Part shown: positions 43,669 through 53,429 of the stretch, one piece after another
Layout: each line of letters begins with the position of its first letter
Numbering within the stretch: the stretch's first letter is position 1
Source of the DNA: Methanohalobium evestigatum Z-7303
Lineage (GTDB): Archaea; Halobacteriota; Methanosarcinia; Methanosarcinales; Methanosarcinaceae
DNA length: 64,000 nucleotides
Direction of reading: 5' to 3'
NCBI RefSeq assembly: GCF_000196655.1
Contig: NC_014253.1
Location: 620,001 to 684,000, forward strand
Program-made: the position numbers and the translations under genes
Notes under the pieces: model-generated
Databases searched by the model: none
Told to the model about the DNA's origin: nothing
The model's input: the letters and a program-made list of their open reading frames with translations, nothing else

Positions 43669-44949
43669 TTACTGCTTCTCCCATTTGTTGAGTTGTGCTA
43701 TATCTGATAATGTTCTGCCCCGCTTCACTTCATCATATAAACGCTGTTCTCCCTTTTCTATTTCTTTTGATCGGCGGGCGATTTCATAGGCGCGTTCTTT
43801 TGGGACTACCACCACACCATTATTATCTCCGACTATATAATCACCGGGTCTTACATTTTGACTTCCACATGTGATTTCAGAATTAATTTCACCAAAACCT
43901 TTGGGGTCACCTGCATTTGGTACTGTATTACCCGCAAAAATCGGTAAACCTATATTTGTTATATCATCCACATCTCTTACTGCTCCATCAACAACGACAC
44001 CTGCAATACCTTTATTCAGACAACTAAATGTCGCAAGACCGCCCCAGCAAGCTATATCCTTACTACTATTGTATATTACAATCACATCACCGGGTTTTGC
44101 AATATCTATTGCCTGAACCGGTTTTGCCCAGTCACCTTCAAACGTCTGTACAGTTACCGCCTTCCCAACCATTTTTGTATCCTGTACAAGAGGTATTATT
44201 TTTCGCATCGCTCCCTTTCGATGCATGGCATCAGATATGTTAGGAGTAGAGGTGCTTGTAAGGAGTTCATAGATTTCATCATCAAGCGATTGTTTTGAAA
44301 CCTGAAATTTTGAAGGGGAATCAACACTACTGCGTATCGTTTTTGCCGCTCTGGAAACATTGTCAGAACGGGTTATGTTTCCGCCCACTATAACAATGTC
44401 AGCCCCTGTGTTCACAATTTCTGAAGATCTTTGCTCATCAATTCCTCCAGCAACTGCAACCGGTACGTTTACAGCATCAACTACGTCTTTAAGAAGGTAT
44501 ATCGGGTCGTATCCCTGCATCTGCTGGTCGATACCGACATGGACATTTATATAATCGATACCCATCTTTTCCAGCTGAATTGCTCTTTCTACCGGGTCGT
44601 TTACCGACATTAAATCAGCCATCAGTTTAACTCCATATTGGTGTGCAGACCGTACGGAATCATCTATTGTCGAATTATCAGAACCCCCGAGAATCATCAC
44701 TATATCTGCACCTGATTTTGCCGCCATTTCAACCTCTATTGAACCGGTGTCTATTGTTTTCATATCTGCAAGAACTGTATAACCGGGAAACTCTTTTCTG
44801 ATTCTACGGATTGCAGACATACCTTCACTTTTGATAAGAGGGGTTCCTACTTCTATCCAGTCCACACCGCCTTCTAATGCTTCCTTTGCTATCTGTACTG
44901 CACGGTCGATTTCCAGTAAATCAAGGGCAACCTGAACAATCGTTTTGAT
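43669..44949 (-). CDS. 3-hexulose-6-phosphate synthase / RraA fusion
   Basis: A fusion of hexulose-6-phosphate synthase (about 1-210: [47 protein letters not shown]) with an RraA-like domain (about 230-425: [20 protein letters not shown] and [17 protein letters not shown]). In archaea HPS makes hexulose phosphate from formaldehyde and Ru5P, or in reverse makes Ru5P. The first ATG (44865) would remove the start of the TIM barrel; the frame continues upstream as [20 protein letters not shown], with AGGTGA four bases before codon ATC 44949-44947, where relatives have ATG. So an ATC start is proposed. Confidence 0.85.
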   Translation of the reverse strand: MKTIVQVALDLLEIDRAVQIAKEALEGGVDWIEVGTPLIKSEGMSAIRRIRKEFPGYTVLADMKTIDTGSIEVEMAAKSGADIVMILGGSDNSTIDDSVRSAHQYGVKLMADLMSVNDPVERAIQLEKMGIDYINVHVGIDQQMQGYDPIYLLKDVVDAVNVPVAVAGGIDEQRSSEIVNTGADIVIVGGNITRSDNVSRAAKTIRSSVDSPSKFQVSKQSLDDEIYELLTSTSTPNISDAMHRKGAMRKIIPLVQDTKMVGKAVTVQTFEGDWAKPVQAIDIAKPGDVIVIYNSSKDIACWGGLATFSCLNKGIAGVVVDGAVRDVDDITNIGLPIFAGNTVPNAGDPKGFGEINSEITCGSQNVRPGDYIVGDNNGVVVVPKERAYEIARRSKEIEKGEQRLYDEVKRGRTLSDIAQLNKWEKQ

Positions 44950-45435
44950 AAAATCACCTGTGTGGCTTATAATTATTATTTTTGTGTAATAAATTAAAAA
45001 GGGACAACAATTTCAATTTACACTGCTGGGATACTTTTCTCATTCCTGAAAACCCTGATTTTTTGAAATGGTGTAGATTTAGGTACAGAGTTTAGTGAAC
45101 TTGTACACATAAAGTTATGCTTTAAATAATAAATTGTAGATTACTTAATTAATTGTTTTGGTTCTGTTTATATGGATTTTGTTCAACTATTATAAATCGT
45201 TCAAACTTAACTAACATTACAGAGAAAGAAAGATATGAACTATTTTTACTTATTATCATATCCACTACATCTGGCAGACCCTTGGGAAAGTCTGCAAGTG
45301 TACATTTTAATCCATTCCAACCATAACGATTAAACGGGTAAAAATTCAGCTGAAAATTTCATTTAATAGAGAAAATACCTAAAATTTTTATCGCTATATG
45401 TAATTTTAAATTAAATAGATAAGGAGATAAAAATT
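44950..45435. other. Gene-free stretch
   Basis: No ORF of note. AT-rich sequence with one short hairpin, GCAGAC/GTCTGC at about 45274-45295. At the end AAGGAGAT is the ribosome-binding site of the SLOG gene. I see no tRNA or repeat here. Confidence 0.4.
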
Positions 45436-45888
45436 ATGAACAGGGCACAGATTGGAGTTATAGGTGCTGGTGATTGTGATGCAAGAATCCTTGCACTTGC
45501 TGAAAATGTAGGGAAATGTATAGCAAGAAGAAATGGGATATTAATATGCGGTGCACTGGGCGGAGTTATGGAAGCTGCGTCCAAAGGTGCAAAAGAGGAA
45601 AACGGTACAACGCTGGGAATTCTTCCCGGTAAAAAACGAGATGAAGCAAACCCCTACATAGATATTGCAGTTGTAAGTGATCTGGGAGAAGCAAGGAATG
45701 CTCTTATTGCAAGGTCATCTGATGTATTAATAGCTGTTTCCGGAGGATACGGAACCCTTTCTGAAATTGCCATGTCGCTTAAAATGGGAAAAAAGGTAGT
45801 TGTACTGGAAAGCCAGTGGGATATTAAAGGAACTTACAGAGCAGACAATCCTGAAGAAGCTGTGGATATAGCATTTGGATTTTTATAA
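45436..45888 (+). CDS. SLOG/TIGR00725 family protein
   Basis: A 150-residue Rossmann-like protein of the TIGR00725 group (related to LOG cytokinin-activating enzymes and DprA). Motifs: GVIGAGDCDARILALAENVG at the start, ILICGALGGVMEAASKGAKE, ILPGKKRDEANPYID, and AVSGGYGTLSEIAMSLKMGK (the nucleotide-binding GGxGTxxE). Function is not established for archaeal members; it may hydrolyse or sense nucleotides. Start follows AAGGAGAT. Confidence 0.88.
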   Translation: MNRAQIGVIGAGDCDARILALAENVGKCIARRNGILICGALGGVMEAASKGAKEENGTTLGILPGKKRDEANPYIDIAVVSDLGEARNALIARSSDVLIAVSGGYGTLSEIAMSLKMGKKVVVLESQWDIKGTYRADNPEEAVDIAFGFL

Positions 45889-46005
45889 TTAATCTAATTA
45901 TTTTGGTTAGGCAAAACTTAAATAGAATCAATTAAAGCTACAACTAATAAATAGAACATAGAAAATTATTATACACATAACAAAAAATTTAACTCGGGAT
46001 TGTCG

Positions 46006-48234
46006 ATGCATCTCATAATAGCAGAGAAACATATTGCAGCAAAGCGAATAGCAGCAATCCTTGCACCAAAGAAACCCAAAAAAGTACGTGTAAGTGGGGT
46101 TGACACATACGAATATGAAGACAATGAAGATGATAAAATTGTCATGGGGTTGAGTGGGCATATTGTTGAGCTTGATTTTCCAAAAGAATATAACAACTGG
46201 CAAAAGGTAAATGCAGAAGATTTGATTGATGCAGAACTTATTACAAAACCTACACAGGTAAAAATTGTTGCAGCACTGAAAAAATTGGGGAAAAAAGCCA
46301 GCAAGGTCACAATCGCAACTGACTATGATGGTGAAGGAGAGCTTATAGGTGTCGAAGCACTGGATATAATAAAAAAAGTAAATCAGGATATTCAGTTCGA
46401 CCGGGTAAAGTACAGTGCTATCACCGAAAAGGAAATCAAAAACGCATTTTCAAATCCGGTTAATGTTGATTTTAACCTTGCAGATGCCGGTCATTCAAGA
46501 CAGGTTATAGACCTTGTATGGGGTGCTTCACTTACACGTTATATATCACTCTCTGCAGGGCGACTTGGAAAAATGTTCTTGTCTGTAGGAAGAGTTCAGT
46601 CCCCCACCCTTGCTCTTATTGTGGATAGGGAAAAAGAAAGAGAAGCATTTGTACCTGACCCATACTGGGAGGTTTATGCCACCCTTGCAAATTCAAATGG
46701 AGAGGAGTTTGTAACCCAGCACAAAACCCAGAGGTTCTGGGATAAAAATCAGGTCAATTCGGTAGTAGACAAACTTAAAGACTGCAAGACTGCGGAAGTT
46801 ACCTCTGTTGAGAAGTCAACAAAACAGGATAAACCTCCATCACCATTTAATACAACCGAATTCATCAGCGCTGCAAACTCTGTCGGATTCACAGCATCAA
46901 ATGCAATGAGAATCGCAGAAACACTATATACAAACGGGTATATATCCTACCCAAGAACTGATAATACCGTTTATCCCGATTCACTTGATTTGCGCAATTT
47001 AATAGCAATGTTCAAATCCGGTCAATTCAAACAGTATGCACAGTATCTACTGAATAAGTCCAACCTTGTACCAACACGCGGGAAAAAGGAAACCCAAGAC
47101 CATCCACCAATTTACCCTACATCCGCCGCCAAAAAATCAGAACTTAATGAAGATGAGTGGAAAATCTACGAGATGGTTGTAAGAAGGTTTTTTGCAACAT
47201 TTGCCGATCCTGCAAAATGGGAGACAATGAAAGTCAAGTTTGATATTGGTAGTGAAGAATTCAGAGCAAAAGGTGCCCGCCTTATAAGTCCGGGATGGAG
47301 ATGGTTTTATCCCTATAACTCTCCAGAAGACAAAATATTGCCACCATTAAAAAAAGGAGAAGTTTTGACTGTCAAAAGCTCAAAGGTGGCTGACAAAGAG
47401 ACACAACCTCCCGGAAGGTATGGACAGGGACGTCTTGTCAGAATAATGGAAGAACTTGGTCTTGGAACAAAAGCTACAAGACATGAAATTATCAGCAAAT
47501 TGTTTTCAAGAGCCTATGTGCATAGCAATCCTCTCCAGCCCACAAAAACTGCTTTTGCTGTTATAGATGCTCTTGAAAATTATGCTCCCACAATAACCAA
47601 ACATGAAATGACAAGTAAACTGGAAGAAGACATGGAAAAAATATCAGAAGGAAAAATCAAAGAAGATGAGGTATTAAAAGAATCAAGGGATATGTTAAAA
47701 TCCATGTTTTCAGAACTTGAAAGTAACAGAGATAATATAACCCAATCACTAAGAAATGGACTCAGAGAAGACAAAGTTATAGGTACCTGCCCTGAATGCG
47801 AATCCAGATTGATGGTCAGGCGCTCTAAAAGAGGTTCACGTTTTATAGGCTGTGATGGTTATCCGGATTGTACATTCTCACTACCACTTCCAAAAAGTGG
47901 TCAGATTATTGTAACGGATAAAGTATGTGAAGACCACGGAATCAATCACATAAGGGTCAACATACCGGGAAAACGTCCCTGGAACCTTGGTTGCCCGCAT
48001 TGTAATTTTATAGAGTGGCAAAAAGAACAGGAAAACAACAAAAACAAACAAAAAGATACGACTCCAAAATCCATAACAGAAATTAACGGCATAGGCAAAG
48101 TGACTGCTGAGAAACTGGAAAATGCAGGGGTATCCAGTGTAGAAGAACTGGCAAATGCTGATGCAGTAGAATTATCAAAACAGACCAACCTTTCTGTCAA
48201 AAAAATCAAAAACTGGCAGGAATATGTAGCCTAA
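46006..48234 (+). CDS. topA: DNA topoisomerase I (type IA)
   Basis: A 742-residue topoisomerase IA. TOPRIM domain (IIAEKHIAAKRIAAILAPKK then ATDYDGEGELIGVEAL with the acidic DxD-type triad); the active-site region is NGYISYPRTDNTVYPD (Tyr). A C-terminal zinc finger (CPECESRLMVRRSKRGSRFI then GCDGYPDC) and a helix-hairpin-helix tail (ITEINGIGKVTAEKLENAGV) follow. It relaxes negative supercoils. Start at ATG 46006, or TTG two codons earlier. Upstream of aCPSF2 by 18 bases, probably one operon. Confidence 0.95.
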   Translation: MHLIIAEKHIAAKRIAAILAPKKPKKVRVSGVDTYEYEDNEDDKIVMGLSGHIVELDFPKEYNNWQKVNAEDLIDAELITKPTQVKIVAALKKLGKKASKVTIATDYDGEGELIGVEALDIIKKVNQDIQFDRVKYSAITEKEIKNAFSNPVNVDFNLADAGHSRQVIDLVWGASLTRYISLSAGRLGKMFLSVGRVQSPTLALIVDREKEREAFVPDPYWEVYATLANSNGEEFVTQHKTQRFWDKNQVNSVVDKLKDCKTAEVTSVEKSTKQDKPPSPFNTTEFISAANSVGFTASNAMRIAETLYTNGYISYPRTDNTVYPDSLDLRNLIAMFKSGQFKQYAQYLLNKSNLVPTRGKKETQDHPPIYPTSAAKKSELNEDEWKIYEMVVRRFFATFADPAKWETMKVKFDIGSEEFRAKGARLISPGWRWFYPYNSPEDKILPPLKKGEVLTVKSSKVADKETQPPGRYGQGRLVRIMEELGLGTKATRHEIISKLFSRAYVHSNPLQPTKTAFAVIDALENYAPTITKHEMTSKLEEDMEKISEGKIKEDEVLKESRDMLKSMFSELESNRDNITQSLRNGLREDKVIGTCPECESRLMVRRSKRGSRFIGCDGYPDCTFSLPLPKSGQIIVTDKVCEDHGINHIRVNIPGKRPWNLGCPHCNFIEWQKEQENNKNKQKDTTPKSITEINGIGKVTAEKLENAGVSSVEELANADAVELSKQTNLSVKKIKNWQEYVA

Positions 48235-48252
48235 ATTAAAGAGGGTTAAAAA

Positions 48253-49491
48253 TTGAAACTGGATTTTAGAGGCGGATGTAGAGAAGTGGGACGTTCTTCA
48301 GTCTATCTTAATGATGAGATCTTAATCGATTACGGAATGAAACCGGGTGAAATTGCACAGTATCCTCTAAACAACCTGCATCCAAAATCGGTGCTTGTCA
48401 CACATGGACATCTGGACCATTGTGGAGCTCTTACGAATCTGATACATGATAATTCAGAAATTTTTATGACACCTCCCACTGCAGATTTTACAGAAATGCT
48501 TGCAGAGGATACTTTAAAAATCGCGGAAAATGAAAACATACCGCCAGCCTATAACTTGGAAGATTTAAAATATTTCATGAACAGAACAAATAAAGTGGAC
48601 ACTGGGATGGAATTTTCAACAAACGGATATAAAGTCCATTTCTACGATGCAGGTCATATTCCCGGTTCTTCATCTGTTTATATTGAAACAAAAGAAGGTG
48701 AAAGCATATGTTATACAGGAGATGTCAACACTATAGATACAAGGCTTTTATACGGTGCTGATGTATTCCCGGACGCAGATACTCTTATAATCGAAAGCAC
48801 ATATTTTGGAGAAGATCACACACCTCGAAAAAAACTGGAATCAGAATTTATAGAATCCCTTAAAAGTACAATTGATATAGGCGGCAGTGTTATAATTCCT
48901 GCATTTGCAATCGGTAGAACCCATGAAATACTTATGATGCTGGATTCATACGGTATTAATGCCCATGTCGATGGTATGGGTCTTGATGCATACAGTATCA
49001 TGAAAAAGTATCCAGACTACATAAAAAATATCAAACATCTCAAAAAAGCATTCCGTGATGCTTCTGTCGTTAAAGGCAAAAAACGTGAAAAACTGCCAAG
49101 AGACTCCTCTGTTATTGTCACAACTGCGGGGATGTTAAACGGTGGACCTGTGTTACAATATCTTGATAAAGTTTACAAGGACCCAAAATCAAAAATAATG
49201 CTTACAGGATATCAGGTCGAAGGTACAAACGGCAGGTCCGCGATAGAGAACGGTTTCATTGAAAACAAAGGAATCAGACAGAAATTACAGACAGAAATTG
49301 AACAATATGATTTTTCAGCCCATTGTGGTGACAGAGAACTTAAACAACTGGTTAAAGATTTCTGTGACAGAGGAACTGAAAGAGTTATAACAATGCATGG
49401 TGACAATTCTGAAGGTTTTGCCAGATGGATTGTGGATAAAATCGGGGTAGAAGCCTATGCCCCATCCAATGGTGACATTTATAAATTCTGA
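48253..49491 (+). CDS. aCPSF2-type beta-CASP ribonuclease
   Basis: A 412-residue metallo-beta-lactamase/beta-CASP nuclease. Motif 2 THGHLDHCGAL, motif 3 DAGHIPGSSSVYIE, motif 4 CYTGDVNTID and the beta-CASP motifs (GGSVIIPAFAIGRTHEI, EQYDFSAHCGDRE) are present. It lacks the KH domains of aCPSF1, so it is the aCPSF2 group, thought to process or degrade RNA. Start TTG 48253 after GAGGG. It sits between topA and a small membrane protein gene on the same strand. Confidence 0.9.
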   Translation: MKLDFRGGCREVGRSSVYLNDEILIDYGMKPGEIAQYPLNNLHPKSVLVTHGHLDHCGALTNLIHDNSEIFMTPPTADFTEMLAEDTLKIAENENIPPAYNLEDLKYFMNRTNKVDTGMEFSTNGYKVHFYDAGHIPGSSSVYIETKEGESICYTGDVNTIDTRLLYGADVFPDADTLIIESTYFGEDHTPRKKLESEFIESLKSTIDIGGSVIIPAFAIGRTHEILMMLDSYGINAHVDGMGLDAYSIMKKYPDYIKNIKHLKKAFRDASVVKGKKREKLPRDSSVIVTTAGMLNGGPVLQYLDKVYKDPKSKIMLTGYQVEGTNGRSAIENGFIENKGIRQKLQTEIEQYDFSAHCGDRELKQLVKDFCDRGTERVITMHGDNSEGFARWIVDKIGVEAYAPSNGDIYKF

Positions 49492-49508
49492 TATTTTGAG
49501 GTTTTCAA

Positions 49509-49700
49509 ATGATTACAAAACAAAAATCACAGATTCTTGGTTTTATAACATTTTTAATCGTATATTTTGCAGGAGTCAATCTCTGGCTGATTTCTACTGG
49601 TTCTACCAGTTCTTTTATTTATGTCCCAGGAACCCTTATCATAGGACTGGCTGGATACTGGATAGGTGGTTATGTATATACAGAATTTTTAAATAAATAA
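49509..49700 (+). CDS. Small membrane protein (63 aa)
   Basis: A 63-residue protein with two TM helices (ILGFITFLIVYFAGVNLWLI and FIYVPGTLIIGLAGYWIGGY). It lies 17 bases after aCPSF2 and shares its operon. No known function. Confidence 0.6.
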   Translation: MITKQKSQILGFITFLIVYFAGVNLWLISTGSTSSFIYVPGTLIIGLAGYWIGGYVYTEFLNK

Positions 49701-50262
49701 CCAACTAAATCCAGTTAACAGTGTCCATGTTAAATACCACATTCAATACTTTGTAAAAATATATTTAAATATTAGATACAAAACTGGTTATGTGTAAATT
49801 GATGATATAATATTAAATTAATAATATAATATTGTTTTAGGGCACTTATATAAAGTATTAACTAAATCAAGATTATATCGGGTAGAGGAAGGTTATTAAA
49901 AAATAGCCCAGTGCTAAAATTAAAAAACGGTAGTTGGATGGCCCCCACTCCTCAACCCGCGGATTAGCCCCCGCTTGAATCCGCTGGCTGGATGAACCGC
50001 TCCTCTACCCGTTTATTTGGATATTGTGAACCTATTGTTCACTATACCAATCCTTACTATAAGAATATAAATATATATAATAAACGTTGCTTAATTTTCC
50101 TCCACGTTAAATATTACAAAGGCTTTAAAATTTTCAATGGCTATTTGATCACTTAACTACCTTAATTAACATTGCTCAGCAATCCAGTTCAGTAATTAAT
50201 TTTCCAAAGGACTATTTCTACAAAACAACAATATTAACCCTATACGGGGGATATCAGTTGAA
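49701..50262. other. Gene-free stretch containing RNA D
   Basis: No convincing ORF. The first part is AT-rich with several TATA-like segments; 49846-50011 holds the structured RNA described separately; the end has ATACGGGGGATATC, the ribosome-binding region of the subtilase gene. Confidence 0.5.
49846..50012 (+). ncRNA. Structured C-rich RNA, family member D
   Basis: An 11-bp stem (CGGGTAGAGGA at 49879-49889 with TCCTCTACCCG at 50001-50011) encloses about 110 bases. Inside is a hairpin GCGGATT (49959-49965)/AATCCGC (49978-49984) with loop AGCCCCCGCTTG, and the shared motif GCCCCCACTCCTCAACCCGC at 49941-49960. A strong TATA box TTATATAA (49846-49853) lies 25-32 bases before the stem, so transcription is most likely plus, on the C-rich strand. 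No ORF fits the region. Confidence 0.65.
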
Positions 50263-52161
50263 ATGGTCAAAGCTAAACACTGTATACTTTCTTTTACGAT
50301 GTTACTATTGATTTTGTTATCTACAAGCTTTACATCAGGAACATATGAATCCAAAAACAGCAACCTTGATTACACCAATGAGGATTTCTTTCTAAAAGAA
50401 AAACAAATATCCTACCTTGAAAATAAAAAAGAAAACACTACCTGCATAGAAGAAAAATGCAGCACTCCGCTTGTTAGTTTATTGGAGAGAAAAAACAATT
50501 CCAGCAACAATTATGTCTGTGTCTATATTTATTTTAAACAATCTGTAGATATTAAAACTATTGAATCCCATATAACTAACGTTACCAACAGAGATGAAAA
50601 AAACAACCTTATTGTTGGCTGGGTAAATCTGGACCATATGAGAAAACTGGCATCTATGGATACAGTATGTGCTATCAGGAAAGTAATACCTCCTGAAGTT
50701 AAAACTGGTTCTATAACAACCAGAGGAGACAATATACATAACACAGACAGAGTCAGGGAAATGTATAACCAGTACGGTTCTGGCATAAAAATAGGAGTTA
50801 TATCCGACAGTGTTGATGGGCTGAATGAATCCAAAAATTCAAAAAATTTGCCGGATGATGTTGTTGTATTGAGCGAATCCAGTGGAAGAGGAGAAGGAAC
50901 CGCAATACTTGAAATTATCCATGATATGGTTCCTGAAGCAGAATTATATTTTCATGGTGCAGGGAACAATATTCTGGATTTTAATTCTGCTGTTGACACT
51001 TTGGTAAACTCTGGTTGTAGGATTATAGTGGATGATATTGGCTGGAAAAGAGAACCTTATTTTGAACACGGTGTAGTTGCATCTCATGTAGCAAATGTTG
51101 TAGAAAACAATGAGATATTATATGTTACTGCTGCTGGCAACGATGGTAAAAAACATTACCAGGGGATGTATCAAGGGAATGCTTTCAATTTTCATAATAA
51201 ATCCCTTAAAATGAAAATACTTCCAAATGAGAGCATTGACATTGTATTACAATGGAACGACAGGTTCGGGTCTTCTTCAAACGATTATGATTTATATCTA
51301 TTTAAAACTGATAACAGGGATATTCTTGACAGAAGTATTGACACACAGAATGGAAATGATGACCCTCTTGAATATATCAATTATACAAATCCTACCGAAT
51401 CAGAAATTGAAGCTGAAATTAGTATAAGAAATTACAATGCTGAAGCCAGTAAAAGAATTCTGGAATTATTCATATACACAGATGATAAAAAACCCAGATC
51501 TCATTCCCGAATCTTACCGAACAACATTGTTACCAGTGATTCTATTTACGGGCATCCTGCAATAAGGGATGTTGTTACTGTAGGAGCTATCAGTATAGAT
51601 TCGGATATTGAACCTTTTTCATCCCAAGGTCCTGTGACCCATTATCATCCAGATTATGAGATGATATCCAAACCCGATGTTGTGGGTGTAAACGGTATTA
51701 ATGTTTCAGGCGCAGGAGGTTTTTCCAAAAAATTTTATGGCACAAGTGCATCCGCACCCCATGTTGCCGCTGTTGCAGCACTATTATGGAGCAGTTTTCC
51801 ATCGATGAAAGCTCAAGATATCCGCGAAGCTATATACTACTCAGCAGTGGATATGGGTGCAGAAAATTATGATTACACATATGGATATGGTCGTGTTGAT
51901 GCTCTTAAAGCCTACAACTATCTCATATCAATAAATAATTCGTCCGTTCAGAAAAAAACATATGATAATGATACTGAATACAAAACATTTGAAAAACAGG
52001 AAACATCCAACAAATCATCAATGAAATCACCCGCAGATACACAATCCGGACAATCAGAAAGTCAGAATCATTCACCTGAAGAAGTTGAAACTCCAGGATT
52101 TGAAGCTATTTATTTAACTGCCAGTTTGTTGATAGCCATATATTATGCGAAAAAATGTTAA
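50263..52161 (+). CDS. Secreted subtilase-like protease with PGF-CTERM-like anchor
   Basis: A 632-residue subtilase-like protein. Signal peptide at 1-25 (ILSFTMLLLILLSTSF), inhibitor-like propeptide to about 145, Asp182 in IKIGVISDSVDG, oxyanion Asn in VTAAGNDG, nucleophile Ser495 in GTSASAPHVAAVAALLWS. The usual HGT histidine is absent: the aligned stretch is RGEGTAILEIIHDM, with Glu211. The tail TPGFEAIYLTASLLIAIYYA followed by KKC matches the PGF-CTERM sorting signal used by archaeosortase A. Probably an outer-surface peptidase; it may use a Glu-Asp-Ser triad like sedolisins. Confidence 0.85.
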   Translation: MVKAKHCILSFTMLLLILLSTSFTSGTYESKNSNLDYTNEDFFLKEKQISYLENKKENTTCIEEKCSTPLVSLLERKNNSSNNYVCVYIYFKQSVDIKTIESHITNVTNRDEKNNLIVGWVNLDHMRKLASMDTVCAIRKVIPPEVKTGSITTRGDNIHNTDRVREMYNQYGSGIKIGVISDSVDGLNESKNSKNLPDDVVVLSESSGRGEGTAILEIIHDMVPEAELYFHGAGNNILDFNSAVDTLVNSGCRIIVDDIGWKREPYFEHGVVASHVANVVENNEILYVTAAGNDGKKHYQGMYQGNAFNFHNKSLKMKILPNESIDIVLQWNDRFGSSSNDYDLYLFKTDNRDILDRSIDTQNGNDDPLEYINYTNPTESEIEAEISIRNYNAEASKRILELFIYTDDKKPRSHSRILPNNIVTSDSIYGHPAIRDVVTVGAISIDSDIEPFSSQGPVTHYHPDYEMISKPDVVGVNGINVSGAGGFSKKFYGTSASAPHVAAVAALLWSSFPSMKAQDIREAIYYSAVDMGAENYDYTYGYGRVDALKAYNYLISINNSSVQKKTYDNDTEYKTFEKQETSNKSSMKSPADTQSGQSESQNHSPEEVETPGFEAIYLTASLLIAIYYAKKC

Positions 52162-52172
52162 AATAAATTACT

Positions 52173-52784
52173 TCAAGTTTTTCGCTTTATCATATTTTCA
52201 AGGTCGTTTATTGTGTTGATGTTTAAAAATGTTTCAAGTTCTGTATCCAGTTTTTTGATTTTTTCAATATTCAAATATACAATATCATCCAGATGATACA
52301 CTGGTGCAAGTACAAACCTGTCATTGCGTTTGATGGTTTTTTCTATTTCAAAAACCAGTGGATATACCCGATATACCGCATGAAGAGGCTCAAGATTCCC
52401 GTCATCCCATTGTGGTAGTGCTGCATCATGACCCTCTGCATATTCAAACAGCAAATCCACTACGTCTGTATTGATTAAAGGCATATCACAGGCAGCTACA
52501 AATACGTATTCACTTCTTGCCACCTTGAAACCTTCCAGTATACCAGCAAGCGGACCCACGCCTTTATACTTGTCGGTAACAATAGTACGATTCCCTACAT
52601 ACTGTTTAAGTTTTTGTTTCTGTATTTCATCTCTTACAGAAATTATCACATCATCAACCGAATTCTCAAGGGTATCTATAATATGCTCTATAAGAGTATA
52701 TTTACCAAAAGGAATCAAAGCCTTTTCCGCATATTCAAGTCTGCTTCCTTCACCACCTGCAAGTATTAACCCTGAACGCATCAT
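52173..52784 (-). CDS. mobA: Molybdenum cofactor guanylyltransferase
   Basis: About 203 residues when started at ATG 52784 (MMRSGLILAGG); an upstream ATG at 52802 adds six residues. MobA features: GLILAGGEGSRLEYAEKALI (nucleotide-binding), VAACDMPLINTDVVDLLFE (metal-binding) and PLHAVYRVYPLVFEIEKTI. It adds GMP to molybdopterin, or tungstopterin, for enzymes such as formylmethanofuran dehydrogenase in methanogens. Divergent from the DUF2148 gene. Confidence 0.85.
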   Translation of the reverse strand: MMRSGLILAGGEGSRLEYAEKALIPFGKYTLIEHIIDTLENSVDDVIISVRDEIQKQKLKQYVGNRTIVTDKYKGVGPLAGILEGFKVARSEYVFVAACDMPLINTDVVDLLFEYAEGHDAALPQWDDGNLEPLHAVYRVYPLVFEIEKTIKRNDRFVLAPVYHLDDIVYLNIEKIKKLDTELETFLNINTINDLENMIKRKT

Positions 52785-52877
52785 TGAACCGACCATACAC
52801 ATACATTATATACATTTTTTCTGTTAGAAACATTAAAAAACAAAAACCTTTAAAACAGCAAATATCAATGATAAAAC

Positions 52878-53429
52878 ATGAAATTAGAGCCAGAATCTGA
52901 AAGCATAGATGTATTCGCCAGAGAAATTTTAACAGCAGCAAGAACAGCTCCGAAAGCAAAAGGTCAGGACGACATAGTAACCGCTGTACTTGATAATACA
53001 GATGTTGAAAAACTTGCTCTATCTATGGAAGAGATTGCAGATACAAGAGATGAAAAATTCAGCTTCTTTAAAAGAGACGCACAAAATGTTAGAGATTCAG
53101 ATGCTATTGTACTTATCGGGTTGAAATCCTCGAGAGGTCTCGACCTTGACTGTGGAGCCTGTGGATTCAGCACATGTGCAGAGATGCTGCAGTATTTAAA
53201 AGAAGGTACCAATGGTAATGATTTTGAAGGTCCGAGATGTTCCATAAAATATGTCGACCTCGGGATTGCTGTAGGTGCTGCCACAGCCAAAGCCAAAGAT
53301 TTGTGTATAGACAACAGGATTATGTATACTATTGGTTCAGCTGCGAAAAATTCTGGTTTAATCGATGCCGATATGGTATATGGAATACCCCTGAGCATTA
53401 AAGGAAGAAGCATATTCTTTGACAGATAG
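52878..53429 (+). CDS. DUF2148 ferredoxin-domain protein
   Basis: A 183-residue protein of DUF2148/COG4739. It has ILTAARTAPKAKGQDDIVTA near the start and a cysteine cluster GLDLDCGACGFSTCAEMLQY with a later RCS, compatible with a 4Fe-4S site. The function is not known. Its TAG stop is right at the right end of TnpB element 2, so the transposon inserted immediately downstream without damaging the gene. Confidence 0.85.
   Translation: MKLEPESESIDVFAREILTAARTAPKAKGQDDIVTAVLDNTDVEKLALSMEEIADTRDEKFSFFKRDAQNVRDSDAIVLIGLKSSRGLDLDCGACGFSTCAEMLQYLKEGTNGNDFEGPRCSIKYVDLGIAVGAATAKAKDLCIDNRIMYTIGSAAKNSGLIDADMVYGIPLSIKGRSIFFDR

Noticed and set aside
44950-45435. A tRNA or other classic RNA gene in the long gap
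   Set aside because: Only one 6-bp hairpin; no cloverleaf or T-loop motif could be found.
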